In this document: piece by piece, positions 27,405-36,835 of the stretch
Numbering within the stretch: the stretch's first letter is position 1
How the letters are laid out: each line of letters begins with the position of its first letter
Source: Rhizobium sp. CIAT894
GTDB lineage: Bacteria; Pseudomonadota; Alphaproteobacteria; Rhizobiales; Rhizobiaceae
DNA: 64,000 nucleotides
Assembly (NCBI RefSeq): GCF_000172795.2
Contig: NZ_CP020947.1
Span: 313,001-377,000 of the forward strand
Direction of reading: 5' to 3'
Notes under the pieces: generated by a model
The model's input: only the letters and a program-made list of their open reading frames with translations
Databases searched by the model: none
What the model was told of the DNA's origin: nothing
Program-made: the position numbers and the translations under genes

Positions 27405-27634
27405 CGATACTCGGGCTTTGTGATTGCTGTTACAGGACTGTGTGGCAGCTCGTTTATAGCGCCCTAGTCATGACTCATTGGTTGAAGCTATAGGAGCTTG
27501 GCCCCGCCAATACAAGCGAATCGGATTTTACGCCATCTGGCGATGGCGAACCACGGTCTGACGAACGAATGAAAGCGGCAGCCTGATCGGCCCAAGCGCT
27601 CAGGCCCGCCCGCACTTTAAACCGGAGACAATGT

Positions 27635-28432
27635 ATGGATTATATCAATGCTGCAATTCTCGGCGTCATCGAGGGGATCACCGAATTTCTCCCGATCTCG
27701 AGCACCGGCCACCTGATCATTGCCGAGCAATGGCTCGGACACCGGTCGGACATGTTCAATATCGTCATCCAGGCCGGCGCCATCCTCGCCGTCACCATCA
27801 TCTACTGGCGCCGCCTGTTGGATCTGGTGCTCGGCTGGCGCCAGCCGGAGAACCGCGATTATGCCGCCAAGCTGATCGTCGCCTTTCTCATCACCGCAAT
27901 TCTGGGGCTCGTCGTCAAGAAGCTCGGTTTCGAACTTCCGGAGACGGCGACGCCGATCGCCTGGGCGCTGATCATCGGCGGTATCTGGATGATCTTTGCC
28001 GAATGGGCTGCGGCGCGCAAAGCTCCCCATAAAGAGATCACCTGGCTCGTCGCCATTCTGGTCGGTATCGCCCAGATCGTTGCCGGCATCTTCCCGGGAA
28101 CGTCGCGCTCCGGCGCCACGATCTTCGTCGCCATGCTCGCCGGCACCGGCAACCGCGCAGCGGCGACGGAATTCGCCTTTCTCGTCGGCATTCCCACGAT
28201 GTACGCCGCCAGCGGCTATGAACTGCTGAAGACGTTCAAGGACGGCGGAGCGGCAAATGAAGACTGGACGGCACTCGGCATCGCCTTCGTCGTGTCCACG
28301 ATCGTCGCCTTCATCGCCGTCAAATGGTTGCTCGCCTATATCAGAAGCAACCGGTTCACGCTGTTTGCCGTCTACCGCATCATTCTCGGCGCCCTGCTGC
28401 TCGGCATGGCCGCAACCGGCTTGATCGCCTGA
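27635..28432 (+). CDS. uppP: Undecaprenyl-diphosphate phosphatase
   Basis: A 265-residue polytopic inner-membrane protein that recycles the C55 lipid carrier for peptidoglycan synthesis; overproduction is known to give bacitracin resistance. Both active-site signatures are present: EGITEFLPISSTGHL near the N-terminus and PGTSRSGAT in the middle. About eight hydrophobic segments are visible. It is monocistronic, ending just before a strong terminator. Confidence 0.95.
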   Translation: MDYINAAILGVIEGITEFLPISSTGHLIIAEQWLGHRSDMFNIVIQAGAILAVTIIYWRRLLDLVLGWRQPENRDYAAKLIVAFLITAILGLVVKKLGFELPETATPIAWALIIGGIWMIFAEWAAARKAPHKEITWLVAILVGIAQIVAGIFPGTSRSGATIFVAMLAGTGNRAAATEFAFLVGIPTMYAASGYELLKTFKDGGAANEDWTALGIAFVVSTIVAFIAVKWLLAYIRSNRFTLFAVYRIILGALLLGMAATGLIA

Positions 28433-28449
28433 GGCATTCCCAACACATT

Positions 28450-28488
28450 GCATTCGCGCAGTGCCCAGGCGCGAATGCATTTTGTTTT
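28450..28488 (+). terminator. Rho-independent terminator of uppP
   Basis: A perfect 10-bp stem GCATTCGCGC/GCGCGAATGC with a 9-base loop, then ATTTTGTTTT. It lies 18 bases after the uppP stop codon. Confidence 0.85.
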
Positions 28489-28667
28489 ACGCGATTCCGG
28501 ACGACGGATCTCGCGAACAGACATGGGATCATCGGCAGGCGCCGATTTTTTAAGATCGCAATATCGAGAGGATAAACGCCAGCCAATTTTGAGGCCGGCA
28601 CGACTGAGCGTTCATTTGGGAACGTCCTGCTTCCGACGTTCCGACCGCTGCTTGTCTTGATAACAAT

Positions 28668-28689
28668 GCCGGCGCCAAGGCCGGCCTTT
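28668..28689. terminator. Hairpin with T-run between convergent units
   Basis: The stem GCCGGC-GCCAAG-GCCGGC is followed by CTTTT on the plus strand and ATTGTTAT on the minus strand. It lies directly after the stop of the small secreted-peptide gene, for which it is a plausible terminator. Confidence 0.5.
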
Positions 28690-28692
28690 TCG

Positions 28693-28845
28693 TCAGTGGC
28701 TGATCGAAGCCGTCGAGCAAGGATCGACGCCGTAGGCCGGCGAGCAGTCGCCCTTGACCGCTGCGACAGAACCTGGAGCAACGAAAGAGCCTGCCAGGAT
28801 AATTAGCGCCGCACACGCAAAAAGGAGCGCGATTGACTTGCCCAT
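28693..28845 (-). CDS. Small secreted protein, hypothetical
   Basis: A 50-residue protein. MGKSIALLFACAALIILAG is a clear signal or membrane segment; the mature part after about SVAA is only ~20 residues and holds two cysteines (DCSP and DPCS) that could form a disulphide. The open frame continues upstream to 28944, but the signal peptide argues for this start. It ends just before a hairpin. I do not recognise the family; GC-rich codon use is like its neighbours. Confidence 0.55.
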   Translation of the reverse strand: MGKSIALLFACAALIILAGSFVAPGSVAAVKGDCSPAYGVDPCSTASISH

Positions 28846-29075
28846 CGAGAAATGCCTTTCACAGTGATTGCCGCACGCGATCCCAAGCGTTGAGTCCGTT
28901 GGAAGGCGCGCGGGTTTGGTAGTCAGTGGAATGGCAAATAGCAATAAATGTTCCTGCTAAATTTGGTGTTAATTTCACAAATTTTTCGATGCGTCTTTTA
29001 TGCAACTGCACTTCATATGGCCGGCACAACAACATTTCAAACTTGCGCCGACTTTGCTTGAGACGGCAAAGGAAA

Positions 29076-29104
29076 ACGCCGCCCGCATCAGATGCGAACG
29101 GCGT
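29076..29104 (-). terminator. Terminator of the NDUFA9-like gene
   Basis: Two 14-base arms (ACGCCGTTCGCATC and GATGCGGGCGGCGT on the minus strand) separated by one base pair fully, counting two G-U wobbles, and are followed by TTTTCC. It begins 22 bases after the stop codon. Confidence 0.75.
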
Positions 29105-29126
29105 TGTTTCGAAGGCGCAAAATTGG

Positions 29127-30107
29127 TCAGGCGGCCTTGCCGGTGCCCGTATACTGGCCGTGCGGGCGATAGTGCACGAGATAGGAGCCGAGTACCGATG
29201 CGGCCATGGTGGGCGTAATGCCGAGGCCCTTCAGCGTGCGGCCTTCCGCTTCGGCTGCCGCGGAGACAATGTTGTCGTGCTTCAGCAGCCGCACCTGGTC
29301 AGGCGTGATCGGCGGCGTGATGAAGGGGATCAACGAGGCGATGCTGCCGATCATCGAAGCGACGCCGAAGGGCAGGGAAACCAGCGGGTTCTTGCGGCTG
29401 GTCACCTTCAGCATCGCCTCGAGACATTCGCGGAAGCTCAGCACCTCGGGGCCGCCAAGCTCGTAGACCTTGCCGCCGGCGACCTTGCCGTCGACGGCGC
29501 GGGCGACGGCCTCGGCGACATCCTCGACATAGACGGGCTGGAATTTCGTCTTGCCGCCGCCGACCAGCGGCAGGATCGGCGACATGCGGGCCATGTCGGC
29601 AAACTTGTTGAAGAAACTGTCCTCCGGCCCGAAGACGATCGAGGGACGGAAGATCACCGCATCGGACTTGATGGAGTGGATGGCGGCTTCGGCGCGGCCC
29701 TTGGTGCGGCCGTAATCCGAAGCGGATTTGGCGTCGGCGCCGATCGCTGAAATATGGGTGAGGGTCGCGCCGGCGTTGCGCGCCGCTTCTGCGACCGCGC
29801 GGGCGCCGAATTCCTGCACGGCGTCGAAGGTGTTGCGGCCGGTCTCGTGCAGAATGCCGACGCAGTTGACGACATGGCTTGCACCGTCGACGGCGCGGTC
29901 GATCGAGCTGCGATAGCGCAGGTTTGCCTGCACGAAGGAGATCTGGCCGACATTCCCGAGCGGCTGCAGGAAGCCGGCGAGATCGGGACGGCGCACCGCG
30001 ACGCGGATGTTATAGCCGCGTTTGGCCAGCGCCCGAACCACGTGCCTGCCGACGAAGCCGGACCCTCCGAACACGGTGACGAGCGGCGGCAGGTTGGCAA
30101 GGGTCAT
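29127..30107 (-). CDS. Complex I NDUFA9-subunit-family NAD(P)-binding protein
   Basis: A 326-residue atypical SDR of the NDUFA9-like group. The N-terminal loop VTVFGGSGFVGRHVVRAL binds the dinucleotide; NCVGILHE, HISAIGADAKSASDYGRTKGRAE and FRPSIVFGPEDSFFNKFA follow in family order. In mitochondria and alphaproteobacteria, members associate with respiratory complex I; here no nuo genes are adjacent, so that role is known from the family only. It ends at its own terminator. Confidence 0.9.
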   Translation of the reverse strand: MTLANLPPLVTVFGGSGFVGRHVVRALAKRGYNIRVAVRRPDLAGFLQPLGNVGQISFVQANLRYRSSIDRAVDGASHVVNCVGILHETGRNTFDAVQEFGARAVAEAARNAGATLTHISAIGADAKSASDYGRTKGRAEAAIHSIKSDAVIFRPSIVFGPEDSFFNKFADMARMSPILPLVGGGKTKFQPVYVEDVAEAVARAVDGKVAGGKVYELGGPEVLSFRECLEAMLKVTSRKNPLVSLPFGVASMIGSIASLIPFITPPITPDQVRLLKHDNIVSAAAEAEGRTLKGLGITPTMAASVLGSYLVHYRPHGQYTGTGKAA

Positions 30108-30217
30108 GGCAGGTTCCTCGAAAGGCTTTGGGAGATGCTTGATCGGCTCCGTCTTAACCGAATCCGGTCGCGACGGGAAGGCCTATCGCGCCGTCAGTTT
30201 TTGCCGATGCGAGCAGC

Positions 30218-30505
30218 TTAGATACCGTCGACGACGACCATTTCCGCATCAGCCGCTTCCTGGCGGATTTTCGCGGCGATCTGGTATTCCGGCGAATTGT
30301 AGCAGTCGACCGCATGCTGCATCGAGGGGAATTCGATCACGACGTTACGGGCGCGCGCCTTGCCTTCCAGTTCGGTGAAAGCGCCGCCGCGTGCGAGGAA
30401 ATTCGCGCCGTATTTTTCGAAGGCGGGCTTGGCCGCCGCCACGTAATCCTTGTAGCGCTCGGCATCGCGAACGTCGACGCGGGCGATCCAGTATCCCTTG
30501 GCCAT
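30218..30505 (-). CDS. DUF1330-family protein
   Basis: A 95-residue protein with a dimeric alpha/beta-barrel (ferredoxin-like) pattern: GYWIARVDVRDAERYKDYVAAA and the C-terminal EFPSMQHAVDCYNSPEYQ typical of DUF1330. Function unknown. It lies 26 bases after pyrF on the same strand and probably ends the pmtA-phosphatase-pyrF unit. Confidence 0.9.
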   Translation of the reverse strand: MAKGYWIARVDVRDAERYKDYVAAAKPAFEKYGANFLARGGAFTELEGKARARNVVIEFPSMQHAVDCYNSPEYQIAAKIRQEAADAEMVVVDGI

Positions 30506-30531
30506 GATCTTCTCCCTTCTGCTTTAAGAAT

Positions 30532-31239
30532 TCAGCGGTTGGCCGGCCAGAGCGCGCCCACCATTTCGTCGAGCACCGCGCGGGCGGCCTCTCTCGGATC
30601 GGGTGCTCTGACGATCGGCCGGGCAATGACGAGATGCGTCGCCCCCGCCTTCAGCGCTTGGAAAGGCGTCATCACCCGCTTCTGGTCGCCATGGTCGCTG
30701 CCGGTCGGGCGAATGCCGGGGGTGACGATCGCCATGTCGGGCCCGACGATTTCGCGCACCTCGGCCGCTTCCGCCGCCGAACAGACGATACCGCCCATGC
30801 CGGCGTCGCGCGCCTGGCCGGCGCGCCTGAGCACCAGGCTGTGCGGATCCTGGCTGTAGCCGGCATCGGCAAGGTCGTCGGCATCCATCGAGGTCAGCAC
30901 CGTGACGCCGAGCAGGCAGAGGCCGGAGCCGGCCGCGGCCTCGACCGCCGCCCTCATCGCCTTGGGATAGGCGTGCAGCGTCAGCATCGACATGCCCATC
31001 TTGGCGATGTTTTCCACGCCTGACGCCACCGTGTTGTCGATGTCGAGCAGCTTCATGTCGAGAAAGATCTTCTTGCCGCTTGCGGCAAGGTCGCGGGCGA
31101 ATTCCAGCCCGCCGGCGAAAACCAGCTGATAGCCGATCTTGTAGAAGAGAACGTCGTCGCCGAGCGTCGAAACCAGTTTTTCCGCCTCGCCGACCGTTGG
31201 AACATCCAGGCCGACGATCAACCGCTCGCGTGCGTCCAT
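30532..31239 (-). CDS. pyrF: Orotidine-5'-phosphate decarboxylase
   Basis: A 235-residue (beta/alpha)8 enzyme for the last step of UMP synthesis. The catalytic Lys/Asp tetrad is in [13 protein letters not shown], and the phosphate-binding TPGIRPTG and late HLVIARPIV segments are present. It lies 6 bases after the histidine-phosphatase gene on the same strand. Confidence 0.95.
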   Translation of the reverse strand: MDARERLIVGLDVPTVGEAEKLVSTLGDDVLFYKIGYQLVFAGGLEFARDLAASGKKIFLDMKLLDIDNTVASGVENIAKMGMSMLTLHAYPKAMRAAVEAAAGSGLCLLGVTVLTSMDADDLADAGYSQDPHSLVLRRAGQARDAGMGGIVCSAAEAAEVREIVGPDMAIVTPGIRPTGSDHGDQKRVMTPFQALKAGATHLVIARPIVRAPDPREAARAVLDEMVGALWPANR

Positions 31240-31245
31240 TTCAAC

Positions 31246-31827
31246 TCACCCCCGCCAGTCTTCGATGGGCGTCCAGTCGCATGATAAGCGGCGATCCGCA
31301 AGGCCGAAAGCATAGAGATTGCCGCCGCCGCCCGGCTGGTCGCGGTCGCGGGAAATCGGCCTGCCGGCCAGATGACATTTGAGCAGCGTGCCGACGCCGC
31401 CATGGCCGACAAAGGCGATCGGTGCCGTCGCATCATGGGCGGAGAGGATGGTCTCGACGGCAGAAACGATGCGGGCCTGCGCATCGGCGGCCCGCTCCCA
31501 GCCCCTGAAGCTCTCCTGCGGGTGAGCGAAGAACCAGTTGGCTGCCTCCTCGAACTTGTCCGGCGGCAGGAAGCCGGTGGCGGAGCGATCGTTCTCATGC
31601 GTGCCGTGCGCAATCTCGATTTTCACGCCGGCAGCTTCGGCCAGGATTTCCGCCGTTTCGATCGCTTTCGTCTCGTCGCTGGAGATGATGCGGGCCAGCC
31701 GTTTCGCCCAATGGTTCGACGCAGCCTTGCGGGCACGCTCGGCGCCGATTTCGGAAAGACCCCACTTGGGAACGGGAACCTGCGGGTCGATCTTGACCTG
31801 CGGGTGGGTGATATAAAGTCCGAACAT
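31246..31827 (-). CDS. Histidine phosphatase-family protein with degenerate RHG motif
   Basis: A 193-residue phosphoglycerate-mutase-like protein. The first motif, normally LxRHGE, reads LYITHPQV, so the catalytic His is kept but Arg and Gly are replaced by Thr and Pro. SSDETKAIETAEIL and the second catalytic histidine in FVGHGGVGTLL fit the family, although the second-motif Arg is Lys. Reduced phosphatase activity or a different substrate is possible. It directly abuts the pmtA stop codon upstream. Confidence 0.8.
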   Translation of the reverse strand: MFGLYITHPQVKIDPQVPVPKWGLSEIGAERARKAASNHWAKRLARIISSDETKAIETAEILAEAAGVKIEIAHGTHENDRSATGFLPPDKFEEAANWFFAHPQESFRGWERAADAQARIVSAVETILSAHDATAPIAFVGHGGVGTLLKCHLAGRPISRDRDQPGGGGNLYAFGLADRRLSCDWTPIEDWRG

Positions 31828-32427
31828 TTATCCTCGCCGATAGACCCAGAGTTGGGCGGGAGGAATATTGCGCACGACGAAGTCAAAATGATGAATGCTG
31901 TAGCGATCGGCGTTGGCGGCGATCGGCGAGATCGCGCCGTAGGAAATCTGCACCACCGGCCGTCCGGCCGGCAGGCGGTCGAGCAGGCTTTCGAGCAGCG
32001 AGACGCGCATCGCCATCGGGAAGTTCAAGAGCGGAATGCAGGAGATGACGCAATCGAACGTCCGGTCGCCGTAGGCGCCGAGCGTGGTCTTGAGATCGAA
32101 GGCGTCGCCGTTGATGAAGTGCACGCCGGGATAGGCCCGCAGCAGATGCTGGTGGAAATCCGTCGAATATTCGATCGCGACGAGATTGTCCGGCCGCACG
32201 CCGCGGCCGAGAATGGCCTTGGTGATGGCGCCCGTGCCCGGCCCGAGTTCGAGCACCGGCAGCCCGGAATTGATGTCGATGACGCTTGCCATGCGCTTGG
32301 CTGTGATCGAGGAGGTCGGCACGATCGAGCCCACCGTCTTCGGCCCCTGCATCATGCCTCGGAAGAAACGGATTTCCTCATCGAATTTTTTCCCGAGGTG
32401 TTCCTTCACCTTGACCCTTAAGCGCAT
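31828..32427 (-). CDS. pmtA: Phospholipid N-methyltransferase, PmtA type
   Basis: A class I S-adenosylmethionine methyltransferase of about 200 residues. Motif I is VLELGPGTGAITKAIL, followed by IEYSTDFHQHLL. The N-terminal FFRGMMQGPKTVGSIVPTS is characteristic of the rhizobial PmtA group, which methylates phosphatidylethanolamine three times to phosphatidylcholine at the inner membrane. The start is ambiguous between 32445 and 32427. It heads a unit with the histidine phosphatase, pyrF and DUF1330. The PmtA assignment rests on sequence memory. Confidence 0.8.
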   Translation of the reverse strand: MRLRVKVKEHLGKKFDEEIRFFRGMMQGPKTVGSIVPTSSITAKRMASVIDINSGLPVLELGPGTGAITKAILGRGVRPDNLVAIEYSTDFHQHLLRAYPGVHFINGDAFDLKTTLGAYGDRTFDCVISCIPLLNFPMAMRVSLLESLLDRLPAGRPVVQISYGAISPIAANADRYSIHHFDFVVRNIPPAQLWVYRRG

Positions 32428-32523
32428 TCTCCACCCATTCCGCATGTTGATCGACTGTCTTAATATGCTGCTTGTCGCTCTGGGGACAAGGATTTTCGCA
32501 ACAAGGACATCGACATCAACAAT

Positions 32524-33432
32524 TCATGCGGCTTTCCGGTGGCAGCGAGGCATGAGATCGGCAAGCCTTTCGCTCAAGTGACCGGCATCGACAGGGGCGC
32601 GCAGTTTCTTGTCGGTATTGTCGAAATAGAGATAGACGTCGCGGCCCTCGCTGGATGTCTTGAGCGGCGCCAGCACCCGTGGCGCATTCTCCGGCTCTGC
32701 GCCGGTTGCCCAGGAACGGATCCGGCCCGCCCAGAGATCGAGGGCCTCATCCTCATAGCCGCTGACATAGAGCTGTTCGGAGCCATGCAGGCGGCAATAG
32801 ATGAAATCGGCGGTGATATCCATCAGCAGCGGCCATTCCACCGTATCGGCGCAGACGAGGGCGACCTTGTGGCGCCGAAGCATCTCGATGAAGGCGGGAG
32901 ACCGGAAGCTGTCGTGGCGGATTTCGAATGCATGCCGGATCGGCTGGTCGCCATCGCTTCGAAGCCAGGCGCGTCCCTTGACATGGCCGTCATGCCTCTT
33001 GGCGAGTGCTGTCGCCGCATCGCGGTCCTGCGGCAGCAGCGCCAGGAAATTTTCGAAAAGATCGGCATCGAAAGCCATGTTTGGCGGGAATTGCCAGAGG
33101 ATCGGCCCGAGCTTGGGGCCGAGCCGCAACAGGCCGGAGGCGAGGAAATTGGCAAGCGCCGTCTCGATATCGCGCAGCCGCAGCATATGGGTGATGAAGC
33201 GCGGCCCCTTGACCGCAAAGACGAAATCGTCGGGCGTTTCGTCGCGCCAGCGGCCGAAGCTTTCGGGTCGCTGCAGGCTGTAGAAGGTGCCGTTGATCTC
33301 GATCGACGGGAAATACCGGGCGGCGTAGGAAAGCTCCTGCTTCTGCGGCAGGTCCTCCGGATAGAATTGGCCACGCCAGGGCGCATAGGTCCAGCCGGAT
33401 ATGCCGATGCGTACCGTTCCAGCCTTGTTCAT
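32524..33432 (-). CDS. DUF72-family protein
   Basis: A 302-residue TIM-barrel-like protein (DUF72/YecE). The N-terminal IGISGWTYAPWRGQFYPEDLPQ, the EINGTFYSLQ segment and FAVKGPRFITH are the classic family blocks; VYLYFDNT closes the domain. Function unknown. The ATG at 33432 is chosen because GGAGG precedes it. It lies downstream of dnaN on the same strand. Confidence 0.9.
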   Translation of the reverse strand: MNKAGTVRIGISGWTYAPWRGQFYPEDLPQKQELSYAARYFPSIEINGTFYSLQRPESFGRWRDETPDDFVFAVKGPRFITHMLRLRDIETALANFLASGLLRLGPKLGPILWQFPPNMAFDADLFENFLALLPQDRDAATALAKRHDGHVKGRAWLRSDGDQPIRHAFEIRHDSFRSPAFIEMLRRHKVALVCADTVEWPLLMDITADFIYCRLHGSEQLYVSGYEDEALDLWAGRIRSWATGAEPENAPRVLAPLKTSSEGRDVYLYFDNTDKKLRAPVDAGHLSERLADLMPRCHRKAA

Positions 33433-33488
33433 CCGGGGATCCTCCGCTTTCACAGGATGAAAACGGAGGCAGGCAGGCTTCGTTCCCG

Positions 33489-34607
33489 TCAGACGCGCAT
33501 CGGCATCAGCACGTAGAGCGCATCGTCGCCCGCCGTGTCGCGGATCAGCGTCGGCGAGCCGGCATCGGCCAGCAGGAAGATCGCTTCCTCGCCGGAAAGC
33601 TGCGCGGTGATGTCGAGCAGATATTTGGCATTGAAGCCGATTTCCATCGCATCCGTATCATAGCCGACGGCGACTTCTTCCGTGGCGCTGCCGGAATCGG
33701 GATTGTTGACGGTCAGCATCAACTGTCCCTCGGAGAGCGCCAGCTTCACGGCGCGGCCGCGCTCGGAAGAAATGGTGGAGACGCGGTCGACGGCCTGGGC
33801 GAAGCTCGTGCAGTCGACGCGCATTTCCTTGTCGTTGCCGGTGGGGATGACGCGCTGGTAATCCGGGAAGGTGCCGTCGATCAGTTTCGAGGTCATGACG
33901 ATCGAGCCGATCGTCATGCGGATCTTGGCGTCGGAGACCTCGACGGTCACCACCGCTTCCGGGTTGTCGACCAGCTTCTGCAACTCGCCCACGGTCTTGC
34001 GCGGAATGATGATGCCGGGCATGCCTTCGGAGCCGGACGGCGCATCGACATCGGCGCGCGCCAGCCGGTGGCCGTCGGTGGCGACGGCCCTGAGCTTCAG
34101 GTCGCCCTTGCTCTCGATCGTGTGGAAGAAGATGCCGTTAAGGTAATACCGCGTCTCTTCCGTCGAGATCGCAAACTGCGTGCGGTCGATCAGCATCTTC
34201 AGATCGGTCGCCTTCAGCTTGAACGAATGCGTGAAGGTGCCGGCGGTCAGATCCGGGAAGTCGGATTCCGGCAGGCACTGCAGCGAGAATTTCGAGCGGC
34301 CGGACTGTACGGTCATCGAGCTGCCGTCGGTGCTGGTGGCGAGCAGCACTTCCGAGCCGTCGGAAAGTTTGCGCACGATGTCGTAGAGAAGATGGGCGGG
34401 AACGGTGGTGGCGCCTGCTTGTTCGACGCTTGCCGGCGTCGCCTCGGTGATTTCGAGGTCGAGGTCGGTCGCCTTCATGTCGAGGTTCTGGCCATCGGCC
34501 TTCAGCAATACGTTGGACAGGATCGGGATCGTGTTGCGACGTTCGACCACGCGGTGGACGTGGTTCAGCGATTTCAACAGGTTTGACCGCTCAATAGTAA
34601 TACGCAT
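33489..34607 (-). CDS. dnaN: DNA polymerase III beta subunit (sliding clamp)
   Basis: A full-length 372-residue clamp with three repeated domains, from MRITIERSNLLKSLNHV to the conserved C-terminus DDALYVLMPMRV. It encircles DNA and tethers the replicative polymerase in the cytosol. In rhizobia dnaN is not next to dnaA, consistent with its position here beside DUF72 and divergent from rsmI. Confidence 0.97.
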   Translation of the reverse strand: MRITIERSNLLKSLNHVHRVVERRNTIPILSNVLLKADGQNLDMKATDLDLEITEATPASVEQAGATTVPAHLLYDIVRKLSDGSEVLLATSTDGSSMTVQSGRSKFSLQCLPESDFPDLTAGTFTHSFKLKATDLKMLIDRTQFAISTEETRYYLNGIFFHTIESKGDLKLRAVATDGHRLARADVDAPSGSEGMPGIIIPRKTVGELQKLVDNPEAVVTVEVSDAKIRMTIGSIVMTSKLIDGTFPDYQRVIPTGNDKEMRVDCTSFAQAVDRVSTISSERGRAVKLALSEGQLMLTVNNPDSGSATEEVAVGYDTDAMEIGFNAKYLLDITAQLSGEEAIFLLADAGSPTLIRDTAGDDALYVLMPMRV

Positions 34608-34855
34608 GGGATGCTACCGCTTTCGACCGTGACTGTCCGGGCGCATCGAGCACCCGAGAATGCTTTCCCGACTTTGAGGCCGGGGGAGTGGACGGGCAAA
34701 ATGGCAGACTTCAGCACCGGTTTGCAAGAGGCATGCAGGGTCAAGCGCCTGCATTTCAGGTTTTCCGGAGCGATGCTCACAGAAATCCGAACCCTTGCCG
34801 AAGCGATGCCGCTCGCCCATAAAGGCGCGATGACGCCGCGACGAAAGCAAATGGC

Positions 34856-35762
<907 letters not shown>

Positions 35763-35773
<11 letters not shown>

Positions 35774-36131
35774 GGGTCTCACCGCCATCCGGCGGAAGGC
35801 GCTGCGCCGGGGCCTGATGTCGGAATATGTCGCGGCCGTCTTTCTGATGCTGAAAGGTTACCGTGTCCTGGCGCTGCGCCACCGCACCCGGCTCGGCGAG
35901 ATCGACATTATTGCCCGCAAGGGCGATCTCGCCGTCTTCGTCGAGGTCAAGGCCCGCCATGGCGAGGCCGCAGCTGTCGACGCCGTCTCTGCCGCCTCGC
36001 AGAAACGGATAAGGGCGGCAAGCGATCTCTGGCTTGCCCGGCAAGTGGATCAGGCCCGTCTTTCCCAGCGCTACGATATCGTCGCGGTTACGCCCGGCCG
36101 GCTGCCGCGGCATTTTCCGGATGCGTTCTAG
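35763..36131 (+). CDS. yraN: YraN/UPF0102-family protein
   Basis: A 122-residue restriction-endonuclease-like fold protein. The nuclease-type core reads GEIDIIARKGDLAVFVEVKAR, with the D...ExK arrangement of this fold. Biological function is not settled; the gene is conserved next to rsmI in many bacteria. It overlaps rsmI and is followed by a repeat rather than another gene. Confidence 0.92.
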
Positions 36132-36226
36132 AGCAATTCCAGGAAGAGTGCGAAGCGCTTTTGCCGGGAATTGCGTAAAAACAAAAGGTTAGAGCGGTTC
36201 AGCGCTTCCGTGAAAATCTGAACCGA
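36127..36226. repeat. Intergenic repeat with two inverted repeats
   Basis: It begins at the yraN stop and contains GCAATTCC (36133-36140)/GGAATTGC (36167-36174) and GGTTCAG (36196-36202)/CTGAACC (36218-36224). The first ~28 bases recur, inverted, at 52467-52494. Confidence 0.65.
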
Positions 36227-36328
36227 CCCATCGCTTTGCGGATCGTTAAACTTTTAGTTCCCGCGTGAACCAGCTCCTTACGCCTCTCTGCTACCCCCTC
36301 GGCAGGGATAACAATTGGGGATTGTTTC

Positions 36329-36835
36329 ATGGCCTGGAAGATGATGCTTGCGAGTGCGGTCGCCATGGCCGCGCGCACGGTGCCTTATGCCGTGGCGAAG
36401 CCGGCCGGGAAATCCTTCGTCGCCCATGCGAGCGACCTGTTGCCGATGAAGCCGTCGCCGATCAATCCGGACTGGATCGTCAGCGGCAACCCGCAGGCCC
36501 GCACCGGCGAACATTCGCGGGGCCATGACGAGGCCTCGCTGACGGCGATCTGGGACTGCACGGCGGGCGAATTCCGCTGGCGCTTCGGCTGGGACGAGAC
36601 CGTGATGATCCTCGAAGGCGAGGTCCATATCACCGCCGAGGATGGCACCGAACGAACGCTCAGCGTCGGCGACGTCGCCTTTTTCGCCGGCGGGACCTGG
36701 GCAAGCTGGCGGGTCGACAATTACGTCCGCAAGGTCGCCTTTCTGCGCAAGCCCTTCCCGAAACCGCTGGCGATCGCTTATCGCCTCCGCAACATGCTGC
36801 GCAACAGCGGCGGCAACCAGGGCATTGCCGCCTAA
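36329..36835 (+). CDS. Cupin-domain (EutQ-like) protein
   Basis: A 168-residue protein with a single cupin beta-barrel: WDETVMILEGEVHITAEDGTERTLSVGDVAFFAGGTWASW, matching the EutQ-like cupin group. Few metal-binding histidines are kept, so it may not be an enzyme. An alanine-rich N-terminal helix (AVAMAARTVPYAVAK) could be a weak membrane anchor. The start has GGGGA seven bases upstream. Its stop overlaps the stop of the convergent LacI gene. Confidence 0.82.
   Translation: MAWKMMLASAVAMAARTVPYAVAKPAGKSFVAHASDLLPMKPSPINPDWIVSGNPQARTGEHSRGHDEASLTAIWDCTAGEFRWRFGWDETVMILEGEVHITAEDGTERTLSVGDVAFFAGGTWASWRVDNYVRKVAFLRKPFPKPLAIAYRLRNMLRNSGGNQGIAA

Noticed and set aside
28619..28642. Hairpin GGAACGTC/GACGTTCC after uppP
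   Set aside because: No T-run and no gene end nearby; left without an assigned role.
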